Shown piece after piece: positions 55,416 to 64,000 of a stretch of 64,000 nucleotides of DNA. The position numbers and the translations under genes were made by a program. Position 1 is the stretch's first letter, and each line of letters begins with the position of its first letter. The notes under the pieces are model-generated. The model was not told where the DNA came from. It saw nothing but the letters and a program-made list of their open reading frames with translations, and did not search any database. Source of the stretch: Streptomyces paradoxus. GTDB lineage: Bacteria > Actinomycetota > Actinomycetes > Streptomycetales > Streptomycetaceae. The stretch is from the NCBI RefSeq assembly GCF_014202475.1, contig NZ_JACHGV010000005.1:124001-188000 (forward strand), read 5' to 3'.

Positions 55416-57953
55416 TCAGCCCGCGTCGTCGGCGAGCTCCGCGACCCCGGTGATCCGGTGCAGCGGATACGTACGGACCTCGTCCGCTGTGTGGTCGAAC
55501 GCCGTGACGAAGCCGCCCTCGACGCGGACCGGGGCGATGACCCGCTGGCTGGCGGCGCCCTCGGCGTTGACGTAGCCGATCCACAGGGCCTCGCCGGTGA
55601 GGACGGCGGCCTGCATGGTGGCGAGGGTCTCGGCCGCACCGGTGCGGGGCAGTTCGCCCTGGGCCGCCGGAGCCGCGCCGGGCTTGCGCGGGGCGGTGGA
55701 GGCGAGGTCGCCGGCCCGGATGGCGCGCAGCGCGGCCGCGAGGAGGGTGCCGTCGGGGACCGGCGGGCCGTCCGGGACCGGCTCGGGCGCGGTGCGGGGC
55801 GGGGTGCGGTGGGCCAGGGCGCGGGTGATCAGCACATCGCCCTCGGCGGACTCGGCGGCCGGCGCGAACCCCATGGCCCGCAGGCCCTCCAGCAGCCCGG
55901 CCGGGTCGGCCTGCGCGGCCAGCACGGTCGGCGCGAGCCGCCGCAGCCCGAGCCCGGCGGCCCGCTTGTCGGCGAGGATCTCGCTGAGCACCGCGTCGTC
56001 GTCGCAGCGCACGTACGCCGAGGCCGCGCCGACCCGCAGATGGCCGTGCCGCCGGGCCACGTCGTCGATCAGGTACGCCAGCGGCTGCGGCACCGGCGTG
56101 CGGGAGTGCGCGGCGAGGAAGGCGTGCAGGTCGGAGGCGGCCTGCCCGGCGTCCAGCGCCCGCCGCACCGAGCCGGGCGTGAACCGGTAGACGGTCGCCC
56201 CGCCCTTGGACTCGACGTCCGCCAGCACACCCAGCATGTCCGCGAGCGGCCGCCGCAGGGGCCCGGGCGCCACGGCCGTCAGGTCGGCCTGGAGCAGCAC
56301 GTGGTCCAGCGGCTCGGGCAGCAGCGGCGCCAGCAGCCGGGCCGCGGCGGCGGAGGCGACGGCCTGCTCGGCGGGGGAGAGGGGAGCGAGCGGTGCGGTG
56401 CGGTGGTGGTGGACGGGCAGCTTGTCCCCCGGCCCCGACGGTTCCGCCTCCGGGCCCGGCGCGGGAGCCGCGGGCGCGCCCAGCAGCGCCCGGCCCTGGG
56501 CCGACAGCGCGCCCCGGCCCGTGACGCCCAGCAGTTCCGCCTCGGACAGGGCCCACTCGGCGAGCCGGCCGCGCAGGTCGTCCTCCCGCCGGTCGCCGCG
56601 CAGCGGCCGCTCCCAGCGCAGCCGGGCCAGCACCGACCCGGCGGCCGGGGCGGCGCCCTCCGGCAGCCCGGCCAGCAGCGCCAGCACCCGGTGCCGCACC
56701 TCGGGCGCCGCCGAGCGGTCCAGGCCCGGCCCGAGCGCCGACAGCGTACGGTCCTTGGCGTCCCGCCCGCCCACGAGACCGGCCGTGCGGGTCGCCGCCA
56801 GCCAGGCCGTGACCAGCCGCGACCAGCGCTCGGCGGGCGGCTGCTCCAGCCACTCGTCGTACGCCGGGGTCGCCGCGTACCGCTCGTCGGCCTCGCCGTC
56901 CGAGGCGATCAGGCCCGCCGCGTACGCAAGCTCCACCCAGAACGCGGCGGCCGGCTCGGGCACGTCGAGGGCGACCGCGGTCCGCTTCAGGTCCCGCACG
57001 CTCAGCCCGCCGGCCCGCAGCACCGCCGGCCCGCCCTCGTCCCAGTCCTTCAGCAACTCCTCGACGGTCGCGAGCGCGGTGTACGCCTGTCCGGCCGCGG
57101 CGCTGTCCACAACCTGTGGACGGTGAACGGCCGCCGCCTCCACGACCGGCGGCACCGGCTCGGGCGTCCGGTGCGCCAGGCCGCGCCGCAGGTGCAGGGC
57201 GACCTCGCGCGGCAGGACGACCGTCCCGGGCGCCGTCGGAAGCAGCAGCCCGCGGTCCAGCAGCCAGCGCAGCCGGGGCGCCGGATCGGCGGTGACCTGC
57301 CCGTACGGCGGCCCCCACACCAGGCGTTCCAGCACGTCCAGGGAGTCGGCCGGGGCGTCGGCGAGCAGCGCGGCCATCCGGGCCCGGTCCGTGAACAGCC
57401 CGGCCAGGGCGGTCACCGCGGAGACCGAGTCGTGCGTCGAGGCCAGCCCGGCGGCCGTGACGATCTCCTGGATCCGCCCCGGCGACATCCCGGCGGTGGC
57501 CTCCTGGACCGTCGGACCGAGCCCCGTCGGCGAGGGGTGCTGCGGGGAGGGGGCCAGCAGCTCACGCGCCGTGCGGACCAGCCGCAGCCGGTCGTCGGCG
57601 CCCCAGACCAGGGCCTGCTCGCGCAGCAGGTCGACGGCGTGCGGCAGGGCCGCGACGACGGCCGGGTCGGGGGCGTCCCCGGCCATGAGCCCGAGCAGTT
57701 CGCCGTACGTCGCCGGGTCCGCCGCCACGGCCAGCGCCTCCGCCGTCTGCAGCGCGAACCGGTCCAGCCGCTCCAGGGCCCGCACGACCGAGGCTCGGGT
57801 GCCGGCGCGGGTCGCGAGCTGGGTGAGGTCGGTGGGGACGGGCGTGATGAGATCCGGGCGGCTGCGCAGGAGCGCGCCCAGCGCGGCGTCGCCCCGCGCG
57901 CGGAGCGCTTCCGCGAGGGAGCGGGGGGCCGGGGGCCTGTCCTCGGTGCTCAT
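55416..57953 (-). CDS. Helicase_C_3 and WYL-like protein, XPB partner type
   Basis: The 845-residue protein begins with helical repeats (SLAEALRARGDAALGALLRS RPDL, RALERLDRFALQTAEAL), contains a Helicase_C_3 domain at about 600-710 (YRFTPGSVRRALDAGQAASD LHAFLAAHS, VRCDDDAVLSEILADKRAA) and ends with a WYL-like module (EALWIGYVNAEGAASQRVIA PVRVEGGFVTAFD). It lacks a helicase ATPase core. In mycobacteria the orthologue lies next to xpb (Rv0862c beside Rv0861c), suggesting joint function in DNA repair. ATG 57953 begins homology. The two-kb stretch to xpb holds the YqhA-IstB fusion and small peptide genes. Confidence 0.85.
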   Translation of the reverse strand: MSTEDRPPAPRSLAEALRARGDAALGALLRSRPDLITPVPTDLTQLATRAGTRASVVRALERLDRFALQTAEALAVAADPATYGELLGLMAGDAPDPAVVAALPHAVDLLREQALVWGADDRLRLVRTARELLAPSPQHPSPTGLGPTVQEATAGMSPGRIQEIVTAAGLASTHDSVSAVTALAGLFTDRARMAALLADAPADSLDVLERLVWGPPYGQVTADPAPRLRWLLDRGLLLPTAPGTVVLPREVALHLRRGLAHRTPEPVPPVVEAAAVHRPQVVDSAAAGQAYTALATVEELLKDWDEGGPAVLRAGGLSVRDLKRTAVALDVPEPAAAFWVELAYAAGLIASDGEADERYAATPAYDEWLEQPPAERWSRLVTAWLAATRTAGLVGGRDAKDRTLSALGPGLDRSAAPEVRHRVLALLAGLPEGAAPAAGSVLARLRWERPLRGDRREDDLRGRLAEWALSEAELLGVTGRGALSAQGRALLGAPAAPAPGPEAEPSGPGDKLPVHHHRTAPLAPLSPAEQAVASAAAARLLAPLLPEPLDHVLLQADLTAVAPGPLRRPLADMLGVLADVESKGGATVYRFTPGSVRRALDAGQAASDLHAFLAAHSRTPVPQPLAYLIDDVARRHGHLRVGAASAYVRCDDDAVLSEILADKRAAGLGLRRLAPTVLAAQADPAGLLEGLRAMGFAPAAESAEGDVLITRALAHRTPPRTAPEPVPDGPPVPDGTLLAAALRAIRAGDLASTAPRKPGAAPAAQGELPRTGAAETLATMQAAVLTGEALWIGYVNAEGAASQRVIAPVRVEGGFVTAFDHTADEVRTYPLHRITGVAELADDAG

Positions 57954-58108
57954 CCGGTCCACGGTAGCGGGTCGCCCCCGGCGGCCGGGCCGACTGTGAG
58001 CGGCCTCGCCTCCCCCGGACGCGGGACGGGCTTTTGGCCGCTCTGCCGGTCCTCGCGGTACCGTCGTCCGACGGCGTCACGCAACGCACCCGCCCCGGAG
58101 GGGACTTC

Positions 58109-59095
58109 GTGGGGATTGAGAGCGACCAGGTCGTTTACGAGTATCTGAGCCGCGTCGGCGACGTGGCCCAGCAGCGGCAGTTGTCGTCGGCCACCCGTAT
58201 GCGACTGGTCGCGGACCTGCGCAACGAGATCGACAAGCGCCGTGCGAAGGCCACCGTCGACTCGCCCGCCGCCGTCCGCCGCATCCTGTCCCGGCTGGGC
58301 AGCCCCGACGATGTCGTGACCGCCGCGGCGGGCGGCACGGGCGGTGAGCCGTACGGTGCCGCTCCCGCCGCCGTCCCGGTGCAGCGCGAGGCCGCGCCGC
58401 AGGAGCGGGCGAAGGGCGCCGTGCGGCGCGTCGTGCCGCGTCCCCGCCCGGCGCGGCCCGCCGAGCCCCAGCCCGCGCCGTCCGACGGCCCGGCCCCGCC
58501 GCACCTGGCCGCCGGGCACGAACTGGGCGACAGTGCGGTCCAGCCGGACTGGTGGCGGGTGGACAGCAGTCCCTTCGGCGTGGGCGACGAGGTGCCGGGC
58601 TTCGTGGGTGGCGTGGAGCTGCCGGACCTGCTGAAGCCGCCGGCGCCGCGGAAGCCGGAGAAGGAGAAGCCGGACGCCGAGGAAGCGGAGCCGGTCGTCG
58701 AGGCGGCGGAGGTGGCCGAGGCGGGGAGCCGCCGCCGTCTGCCGCGCCTGCCCTCCGGGAGCTGGAGCAACCCGCTCCTCCTGGCCGCCGCCGCACTCCT
58801 GGTCGCCGGTGCCGTGCTCGGCAACTGGTTCGTCCTCCTGCTCGGCTGGCTCATCGCCTACGCCTCACGCCGCCTGTCCCAGACCGAGACGAAGTGGGCG
58901 GTGGTGATCCTGCCCGGCCTCTCCGTGGCGGGGGGCCTGGTGTGGCTGTGGGGCCGGATGAACGGCCGCTGGGGCGAACCGATCGCCGAGGGCCACATGA
59001 ACGCCGCGGTGGCCGAGACCTGGCCGTGGGTGGTGCGGGGAGCGGCGGTGGCGTCGGCCCTGTTCCTGGTGTGGCGCTCGCAGCGCACGCGCTAG
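58109..59095 (+). CDS. Membrane protein with N-terminal HAAS-like domain
   Basis: The 328-residue protein has a helical start (VVYEYLSRVGDVAQQRQLSS ATRMRLVADLRNEIDKRRAK, then RRILSRLGSPDDVV) like the HAAS/DUF1700 domains that pair with PadR-type regulation, a Pro/Glu-rich cytoplasmic middle, and about four membrane helices at the end (LLLAAAALLVAGAVLGNWFV, WAVVILPGLSVAGGLVWLWG). GTG 58109 has an excellent GGAGGGGA ribosome site. Function is unknown. Confidence 0.8.
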   Translation: MGIESDQVVYEYLSRVGDVAQQRQLSSATRMRLVADLRNEIDKRRAKATVDSPAAVRRILSRLGSPDDVVTAAAGGTGGEPYGAAPAAVPVQREAAPQERAKGAVRRVVPRPRPARPAEPQPAPSDGPAPPHLAAGHELGDSAVQPDWWRVDSSPFGVGDEVPGFVGGVELPDLLKPPAPRKPEKEKPDAEEAEPVVEAAEVAEAGSRRRLPRLPSGSWSNPLLLAAAALLVAGAVLGNWFVLLLGWLIAYASRRLSQTETKWAVVILPGLSVAGGLVWLWGRMNGRWGEPIAEGHMNAAVAETWPWVVRGAAVASALFLVWRSQRTR

Positions 59096-59139
59096 GGCCG
59101 CCACAGCCGGACGCCTGTCGTTCACACCCTCTGGGCACA

Positions 59140-59781
59140 ATGGCCCATATGGCCTTCAAGACCCCGCCCGCACTCACCGTCGGCTTCGACCTCGACATGA
59201 CCCTCATCGACTCCCGTCCCGGCATCCGGGCCTGCTACCAGGCACTGTCGGAGCGGACGGGGACGTACATCGACGCCGACCTGGCGGTCACGCGGCTCGG
59301 GCCGCCGCTGGCGGAGGAGCTGATCAACTGGTTCCCGGCCGAGGAGGTCGCGGCCGTCGCGGACCTGTACCGGGAGATGTACCCGACGATCGCCATCGCC
59401 GCGACCCCGGCGCTGACCGGCGCCCGGGAGGCCATCGCGGCCGTACGGGAGGCCGGCGGACGCGCGATAGTCGTCACCGCCAAGTACGAGCCCAACGCCA
59501 AACTGCACCTCGCCCACCTCCGCATCGAGCCCGACGCCGTCATCGGCGACCTGTGGGCCGAGCAGAAGGCGGAGGCGCTGCGCGAACACGACGCGGGGGT
59601 CTACGTCGGCGACCACGTCGGGGACGTGCGCGGCGCCCGGGCCGCCGGGGCGCTCTCGGTCGGGGTGGCGACCGGCCCCTGCCCTCCGGAAGAACTGCGC
59701 GCGGCGGGCGCGGACGTGGTCCTCACCGACCTGACCGAATTCCCGCGGTGGCTTTCGGACTACCGTCCCGCGCGCGCCTGA
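59140..59781 (+). CDS. HAD-superfamily phosphatase
   Basis: The 213-residue protein has HAD motif I TVGFDLDMTLIDSRPGI (DxDxT with Met), a helical cap, motif II IVVTAKYE (Thr) and the C-terminal VYVGDHVGDVRGARAAGALS V with acidic residues. It is close to phosphoglycolate-phosphatase-like HADs. Substrate is unknown. ATG 59140 or ATG 59149 can start it. It follows the membrane-protein gene by 44 bp and overlaps the convergent gene at 59760. Confidence 0.85.
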   Translation: MAHMAFKTPPALTVGFDLDMTLIDSRPGIRACYQALSERTGTYIDADLAVTRLGPPLAEELINWFPAEEVAAVADLYREMYPTIAIAATPALTGAREAIAAVREAGGRAIVVTAKYEPNAKLHLAHLRIEPDAVIGDLWAEQKAEALREHDAGVYVGDHVGDVRGARAAGALSVGVATGPCPPEELRAAGADVVLTDLTEFPRWLSDYRPARA

Positions 59782-60008
59782 CGCCGGCCCGCCGCGACGG
59801 AACGCAGCACTCCCGCTCCGGCCATCAGGAATCCGACCGCCATGAGCATGCTCAATCCGAACATGTACGTCGGAAAGGGAGTCGTCCCGAGGAACAACGG
59901 GGCGACCGTGACCAGTGTGGCCACAGCGCCGATGAAGAAGACGACGGCTCCGGCACGGACGAGGCGGTCACCGGGAGCGGCGGAATTCGTTTGGGTTTTG
60001 TCACGCAC
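59760..60008 (-). CDS. Small two-helix membrane protein
   Basis: The 82-residue protein has two membrane segments (AGAVVFFIGAVATLVTVAPL FLG and YMFGLSMLMAVGFLMAGAGV) and a basic tail, a common actinobacterial small membrane protein shape. GTG 60008 is chosen. Its 3' end overlaps the HAD gene by 22 bp. No function can be given. Confidence 0.7.
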   Translation of the reverse strand: MRDKTQTNSAAPGDRLVRAGAVVFFIGAVATLVTVAPLFLGTTPFPTYMFGLSMLMAVGFLMAGAGVLRSVAAGRRQARAGR

Positions 60009-60172
60009 CCGACCAGGGTAGTTCCCAGCGCGAAGGAACAACCGGGTGACGTCTTGTCACCGGCTGCAAGAGCATTAGCCTGGGTACCGGCGGGTCCGTA
60101 CGACCCGCCCGAGTGCTATCAAGAGCCGTTTCCAGAAGCAGTTTTCCGACGAGTACGAGGACGAGGACAGAC

Positions 60173-60556
60173 GTGCCTACCGGCAAGGTCAAGTGGTTCA
60201 ACAGCGAGAAGGGCTTCGGCTTTCTCTCCCGCGACGACGGCGGTGACGTCTTCGTCCATTCCTCCGTCCTCCCCGCCGGAGTCGACACGCTCAAGCCCGG
60301 TCAGCGCGTGGAGTTCGGCGTGGTCGCCGGACAGCGCGGCGACCAGGCGCTGTCCCTGGCGATCCTGGACCCGACCCCGTCCGTCGCCGCCGCGACCCGC
60401 AAGAAGCCCGACGAGCTGGCCTCGATCGTCCAGGACCTGACGACGCTCCTGGAGAACATCACGCCGATGCTGGAGCGGGGCCGCTACCCCGAGAAGACGG
60501 CCGGCAAGAAGATCGCCGGCCTGCTGCGCGCGGTCGCCGACCAGCTGGACGTCTGA
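60173..60556 (+). CDS. Cold-shock domain protein with C-terminal extension
   Basis: The 127-residue protein has a cold-shock domain ([44 protein letters not shown]) and a C-terminal helical extension ([35 protein letters not shown]) that the CspA-size protein at 29595 lacks. It probably binds RNA, and the tail may contact other proteins. GTG 60173 is preceded by GAGGA. It converges on mqnD, 4 bp away. Confidence 0.92.
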   Translation: MPTGKVKWFNSEKGFGFLSRDDGGDVFVHSSVLPAGVDTLKPGQRVEFGVVAGQRGDQALSLAILDPTPSVAAATRKKPDELASIVQDLTTLLENITPMLERGRYPEKTAGKKIAGLLRAVADQLDV

Positions 60557-60560
60557 GGCC

Positions 60561-61418
60561 TCAGGGAAAACGCAGTGCGTCCGGGCCGAGGGGCGGTACG
60601 AGCCCTTCGGCCGCCGCGCGGGTGAGCAGCCCGCGCACGGCCGCGTAGCCGTCCTCGCCGAGGCCGGCGGTGAACTCGTTGACGTACAGCCCGATGTGCT
60701 GATCGGCGACGGCCGGATCCATCTCCTGGGCGTGTTCCATGACGTACGGCCGGGACACCTCGGGATCGTCCCAGGCGGCGCGCACGGACGTGCGGATGGA
60801 GTCGGCGAGCAGCCGCAGCTTCTGCTCGCCCAGCGACCGCTTGGCGATGATCGCGCCCAGCGGGATCGGCAGTCCGGTGGTGTTCTCCCAGTGCTCGCCC
60901 ATGTCGGCGAGCTTGTGCAGCCCGTAGTTCCGGTACGTGAAGCGCGCCTCGTGGATCACGAGGCCGGCGTCGACCTTGCCGTCCCGCACGGCCGGCATGA
61001 TCTCGTGGAACGGCATGACGACGACCTCGCCCACCCCGTCGGCCACGGTGTCCGCGGCCCACAGCCGGAACAGCAGGTAGGCCGTCGACTTCTCGCTCGG
61101 CACGGCGACGGTCCGGCCGGTGAGTCCCCCAAGCTCCCGGCCCGCCTCCCGCGTCAGGACCAGCGGCCCGCAGCCCCGCCCCAGCGCGCCCCCGCAGGGC
61201 AGCAGGGCGTAGTCGTCGAGGACGTAGGGCAGCACGGCGTACGACACCTTCAGCACGTCGAACTCGCCGCGCTCGGCCATGCCGTTGGTGACGTCGATGT
61301 CGGCGAAGGTCACGTCGAGGGCGGGGGCACCCGGCACGCGGTCATGGGCCAGGGCGTCGAAGACGAAGGTGTCGTTCGGGCAGGGCGAGTACGCGATCTG
61401 CAGCTGCTCAACTGTCAT
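60561..61418 (-). CDS. mqnD: 1,4-dihydroxy-6-naphthoate synthase MqnD (futalosine pathway)
   Basis: The 285-residue protein has the periplasmic-binding-like MqnD fold: LQIAYSPCPNDTFVFDALAH, DVLKVSYAVLPYVLDDYALL PCGGALGRGCGP, STAYLLFRLW and DAGLVIHEARFTY. It converts cyclic dehypoxanthinyl futalosine to 1,4-dihydroxy-6-naphthoate on the way to menaquinone. ATG 61418 overlaps the end of mqnB by 11 nt, showing coupling. The order matches the S. coelicolor SCO4326-4327 pair. Confidence 0.94.
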   Translation of the reverse strand: MTVEQLQIAYSPCPNDTFVFDALAHDRVPGAPALDVTFADIDVTNGMAERGEFDVLKVSYAVLPYVLDDYALLPCGGALGRGCGPLVLTREAGRELGGLTGRTVAVPSEKSTAYLLFRLWAADTVADGVGEVVVMPFHEIMPAVRDGKVDAGLVIHEARFTYRNYGLHKLADMGEHWENTTGLPIPLGAIIAKRSLGEQKLRLLADSIRTSVRAAWDDPEVSRPYVMEHAQEMDPAVADQHIGLYVNEFTAGLGEDGYAAVRGLLTRAAAEGLVPPLGPDALRFP

Positions 61419-62091
61419 GCCGGTTCCAACCCTCCAGTACGGCGGTGAGCTTCCCGAACCCCTCGGTCAAGGCTGCCAGAGCGTCCGGGATGCGCCAGGC
61501 GGCGCGGTCCCTCGGCCCGACGGGATTGGAGATCGCCCGGATCTCCAGCACGGGCACCCCCTGCGCGGCGGCGGCCTCGGCGACGCCGAAACCCTCCATG
61601 GCCTCGGCGAGGGCGGTGGGGTGCCGCTCCCGCAGGGCGGCGGCCCGGGCAGCCGTCCCGGTGACCGTCGACACCGTGAGCACGGCCCCGGTCCGGGCCC
61701 CGGCGGCCTCCGCGACCCGCCGTACGAGATCCGCGGGCGGCTGGTGCCTGACGGTGCCGAAGCCGAGCTCGGTGACCGGCACGAAGCCGTCCTCGGTCTC
61801 GGCCCCCAGATCGGCCGCGACGATTCCGTCGGCGACGACCAGCGACCCCAGTGGCGCCCCGGGCTGGAACCCGCCCCCGATCCCGGCGGACACGACGAGG
61901 CGGTAGGGCTCGCCCCGCAGGGCGGCGGCGGTGAGGGCGGACGCGGTCCCGGCGGCCGCGAGAGCGGGCCCGACACCGACGGCGATCACCTCGATGCCGC
62001 TGTCACCGGGGCAAGCCCTGGCCACCGCGTCCCGCTCCACGGGAACGGCGGTGGCTACGAGGACCCGGCCGAGCCCAGCGGCAGCGATCAG
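61408..62091 (-). CDS. mqnB: Futalosine hydrolase MqnB
   Basis: The 227-residue protein has a nucleoside-phosphorylase-like fold: VLVATAVPVERDAVARA, VVSAGIGGGFQPGAPLGSLV VADGIVAADLG, and AEAMEGFGVAEAAAAQGVPV LEIRAISNPVG with the catalytic Glu/Asp region. It removes hypoxanthine from futalosine. No ATG, GTG or TTG lies before the first strand. The best start is CTG 62091, which overlaps the upstream TGA (CTGA) and follows AAGGA, so coupled initiation at a rare codon is likely. The start remains uncertain. Confidence 0.88.
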   Translation of the reverse strand: MIAAAGLGRVLVATAVPVERDAVARACPGDSGIEVIAVGVGPALAAAGTASALTAAALRGEPYRLVVSAGIGGGFQPGAPLGSLVVADGIVAADLGAETEDGFVPVTELGFGTVRHQPPADLVRRVAEAAGARTGAVLTVSTVTGTAARAAALRERHPTALAEAMEGFGVAEAAAAQGVPVLEIRAISNPVGPRDRAAWRIPDALAALTEGFGKLTAVLEGWNRHDS

Positions 62092-62561
62092 GCGTCCTTC
62101 TTGAGCTTGAAGTTCCAGAGGCCGGACGCGTCCTTCTCGCCCTCCTTGATGGAGACCAGCGTCGAGTTGCCCTGCGCGCCGTACTGGGCGTTGAAGAACA
62201 CGCTGCCCGGGATCGTGCGGTACGTCTTCGTGCTGGAGTCGGTCAGCGGCTGACCGTTCATCAGGATCGTCCAGCCCTTGTCGGCGATCTCGGGGTCGAC
62301 ACCGAAGCGCACCGTCTCGTCGGGGTCGACGGAGATGCTCTTGATGCCCTTGTCCTTCAGGCACCCCGCGAGATCGGACTGCTTCAGGGCGTCGCCCTCG
62401 CCACCGCAGGTGGCCTCGGAGTTCACCGAGTCGCTGCCCACGGTGACCGTGGCCATCGGAGTCGGCTTGTCACAGGCCGACAGGACGAGCAGTCCGGCGG
62501 ATACGACGCCGGCGACGGCGACGGCGCGGCGGCGTCGCACAACGGATTGCAACGTGTTCAT
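62088..62561 (-). CDS. DUF2771 lipoprotein
   Basis: The 157-residue precursor has a lipoprotein signal (AVAGVVSAGLLVLSACDKPT, lipobox LSAC), then a DUF2771-like domain with one Cys pair (TCGGEGDALKQSDLAGCLKD) and SVFFNAQYGAQGNSTLVSI near the end. Function is unknown. ATG 62561 is the family start. Its stop overlaps the likely CTG start of mqnB, so it heads the lipoprotein-mqnB-mqnD operon. Confidence 0.85.
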   Translation of the reverse strand: MNTLQSVVRRRRAVAVAGVVSAGLLVLSACDKPTPMATVTVGSDSVNSEATCGGEGDALKQSDLAGCLKDKGIKSISVDPDETVRFGVDPEIADKGWTILMNGQPLTDSSTKTYRTIPGSVFFNAQYGAQGNSTLVSIKEGEKDASGLWNFKLKKDA

Positions 62562-62648
62562 GGGCGAAGGCTATCGGGCCCTCGGGTCGCACCGCCCACG
62601 CGGGGTACGGCTCCCTGGCAGATCCATCAGAAGGGCCCCCACCCGGCC

Positions 62649-64000
62649 CTACGCCACGCGCGCCCGGCCCGTGCCCCCGCGCCGGGCCGAATCCAGCAGC
62701 CCCCGTACGGTCGTCAGCCACCCGGTGCCGACGATGGCGGCGCCCACCGCCAGCCCGGCCGTGCCGTTGAGCGGCATCACGATGCCGACCGCCCCGCCCA
62801 GCACCCAGGACATCTGCAGCAGGGTCTCGGAGCGCGCGAAGGCCGACGTCCGGACCAGTTCCGGCACGTCCCGCTGGATCAGCGCGTCCAGGGAGAGCTT
62901 GGCCAGGGCCTGGGCGAACCCGGCGACGGCGGCCAGCGCGGCCACCAGGGCCGCGCTGAAGAACACCGCGGCCGTGATCGCCGCACCCGCCACGCAGGCC
63001 ACGACCGTCACGATGATGATCTCCGGTGCCCGGGAGCGCAGCCACGCCCCGACGGCCGTGCCGAGCGCGTTGCCCACACCCGCCGAGACGGCCACTATCC
63101 CCAGCGACACCGCGGCGCTCTGGCCGGAGACCGGGTGCTCGCGCAGCAGGAACGCCAGGAAGAAGATCAGGAACCCGGTCAGGCAGCGGATGGCGGCGTT
63201 GGCGGCCAGCGCGTGGGTGACGGCCGGACCGACCGTGCGCAGCCCGGGGCGCTTGACCGGCTGCCGGTGCGGCCCGTGCAGGTGCTGCTCGTCCGCCGCC
63301 AGCAGGGCGCGGTCCTCGCCCTTGGCGGAGTCCACCTTCGGCGGCAGCGTGAACGACAGGATCGTCCCCGCCACGAAGAGCACGAAGGCGCCGAAAAGGG
63401 GCCAGCGCGGACCGATCTGCTGGAGCCCGGCGCCGATGGGCGCGGCGATGCCGGTGGCGAGGAGACCGCCGAGGGTGACGCGCGAGTTGGCCTTCACCAG
63501 GGAGAAGCGCGGAGGCAGCAGCCGGGGCACGACCGCGCTTCTGACCACGCCGTACGCCTTCGACGAGACGAGGACGCCGAGCGCGGCCGGGTACAGCTCC
63601 AGGCCGCCGCTGACGACCGCGCCGGACAGGACGATCGCGAGCAGCGCCCGGGCCAGCATCGCGCCGGCCATCGCGGCGCGGCGGCCGTGCGGGATGCGGT
63701 CGAGGAGCGGGCCGATGACGGGCGCGAGGAGGGTGAAGGGCGCCATGGTGATGGCGAGGTACAGGGCGACGCGGCCGCGGGCCTCGTCGGTGGGCACCGA
63801 GAAGAAGACCGTGGAGGCGAGGGCGACGGTGATCATGACGTCGCCGGCGCCGTTCACGCCGTGCAGTTCGATCAGCTTGCCGAGGCCGGACTCGCCGGCG
63901 CCGTGCGCGTGGGTCGCCTTGCGGATGCCGCGGGCGGTGCCGGTCACGGGGAAGTGCAGGGCACGGCCGACCGCACGGAGGGAGCCGCCCAGACGGCCCG
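62649..64000 (-). CDS. MFS transporter (5' truncated by window edge)
   Basis: The protein has about 12 membrane helices and major-facilitator features (LIELHGVNGAGDVMITVALA STVFF, GPLLDRIPHGRRAAMAGAML ARALLA, a central His-rich loop, and LRSRAPEIIIVTVVACVAGA). An in-window GTG at 63947 gives 432 residues, but the frame stays open to the edge and encodes GRLGGSLRAVGRALHFP before it, so the true start is probably outside the window. Substrate is unknown; a drug or metabolite exporter is possible. Confidence 0.85.
   Translation of the reverse strand, partial: GRLGGSLRAVGRALHFPVTGTARGIRKATHAHGAGESGLGKLIELHGVNGAGDVMITVALASTVFFSVPTDEARGRVALYLAITMAPFTLLAPVIGPLLDRIPHGRRAAMAGAMLARALLAIVLSGAVVSGGLELYPAALGVLVSSKAYGVVRSAVVPRLLPPRFSLVKANSRVTLGGLLATGIAAPIGAGLQQIGPRWPLFGAFVLFVAGTILSFTLPPKVDSAKGEDRALLAADEQHLHGPHRQPVKRPGLRTVGPAVTHALAANAAIRCLTGFLIFFLAFLLREHPVSGQSAAVSLGIVAVSAGVGNALGTAVGAWLRSRAPEIIIVTVVACVAGAAITAAVFFSAALVAALAAVAGFAQALAKLSLDALIQRDVPELVRTSAFARSETLLQMSWVLGGAVGIVMPLNGTAGLAVGAAIVGTGWLTTVRGLLDSARRGGTGRARVA

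Overview
The window is chromosomal DNA from a Streptomyces-type actinomycete. The evidence is very high GC, strong G/C bias at third codon positions, GTG/TTG starts, and the gene content: a MsiK sugar-ABC ATPase, DasR-type (dre) sites, a CdgB-like diguanylate cyclase with a BldD-like site, WhiJ/BldB-type regulator pairs, a GroEL without GroES behind CIRCE, and futalosine-pathway menaquinone genes. Landmark order (msiK, terD, cdgB, nagA/nagK, otsB/otsA, thrC, csp, groEL, murQ/rpiR, xpb, mqnD/mqnB) resembles the conserved core around SCO4240-SCO4329 of S. coelicolor; that comparison is from memory, not alignment. Species cannot be told.

Layout. 1-5 kb: a DoxX-type membrane protein cut by the left edge, a sugar nucleotidyltransferase, a small anchored protein, msiK, and a WYL regulator. 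The WYL gene is divergent from a DUF3224 gene across a perfect operator-like palindrome. 5.6-13.6 kb: tRNA-Thr(TGT), an ECF sigma factor coupled to a membrane protein whose L,D-transpeptidase-like ectodomain lacks the catalytic Cys, a secreted SH3-like protein, a phosphotransferase, two oxidoreductases, a pentapeptide-repeat protein and an M1-type peptidase lipoprotein. 13.6-19.9 kb: TerD, ArfB, GNAT, flavin reductase, CdgB, a CBM-like anchored protein, a PfkB kinase. 20-23.8 kb: nagK-nagA divergent from an orphan sugar-binding lipoprotein with two dre-like sites between. 23.9-27.2 kb: gpgS-otsA-otsB (glucosylglycerate and trehalose). 27.3-31.8 kb: a SAM-I-type riboswitch before thrC, a CysO-like sulfur carrier, a cold-shock gene, and groEL behind two CIRCE elements. 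32-38.5 kb: oxidoreductase and esterase, then an accessory stretch (Uma2 nuclease, zinc-ribbon proteins, WhiJ/BldB-type pair). 38.7-46.6 kb: CDP-glycerol-type transferase, murQ-rpiR, small conserved genes, HD and mycothiol-type proteins, cutC with a dre-like site. 46.7-49.1 kb: an orphan SARP/NB-ARC regulator and an SDR gene. 49.2-58 kb: HelD/HelR-like ATPase, a tandem-repeat stretch, XPB helicase, an unusual YqhA-IstB fusion with two tiny secreted-peptide genes, then the Helicase_C_3/WYL partner of XPB. 58-64 kb: membrane protein, HAD phosphatase, second cold-shock protein, the DUF2771-mqnB-mqnD operon, and an MFS gene running off the right edge.

How parts fit. murQ makes GlcNAc-6-P from recycled peptidoglycan, nagK phosphorylates GlcNAc and nagA deacetylates GlcNAc-6-P. 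The orphan binding protein, the remote msiK and the dre-like sites suggest a DasR-controlled aminosugar regulon spread through the window. gpgS/otsA/otsB supply compatible solutes, while groEL, the two cold-shock genes, TerD, ArfB and HelR-like form a stress and rescue set. The most unusual items are the YqhA-IstB fusion between two helicase partners, the sigma factor with a dead transpeptidase-like sensor, the pair of tiny secreted peptides, the dispersed repeat translated into the NagA N-terminus, and the SAM riboswitch on thrC.
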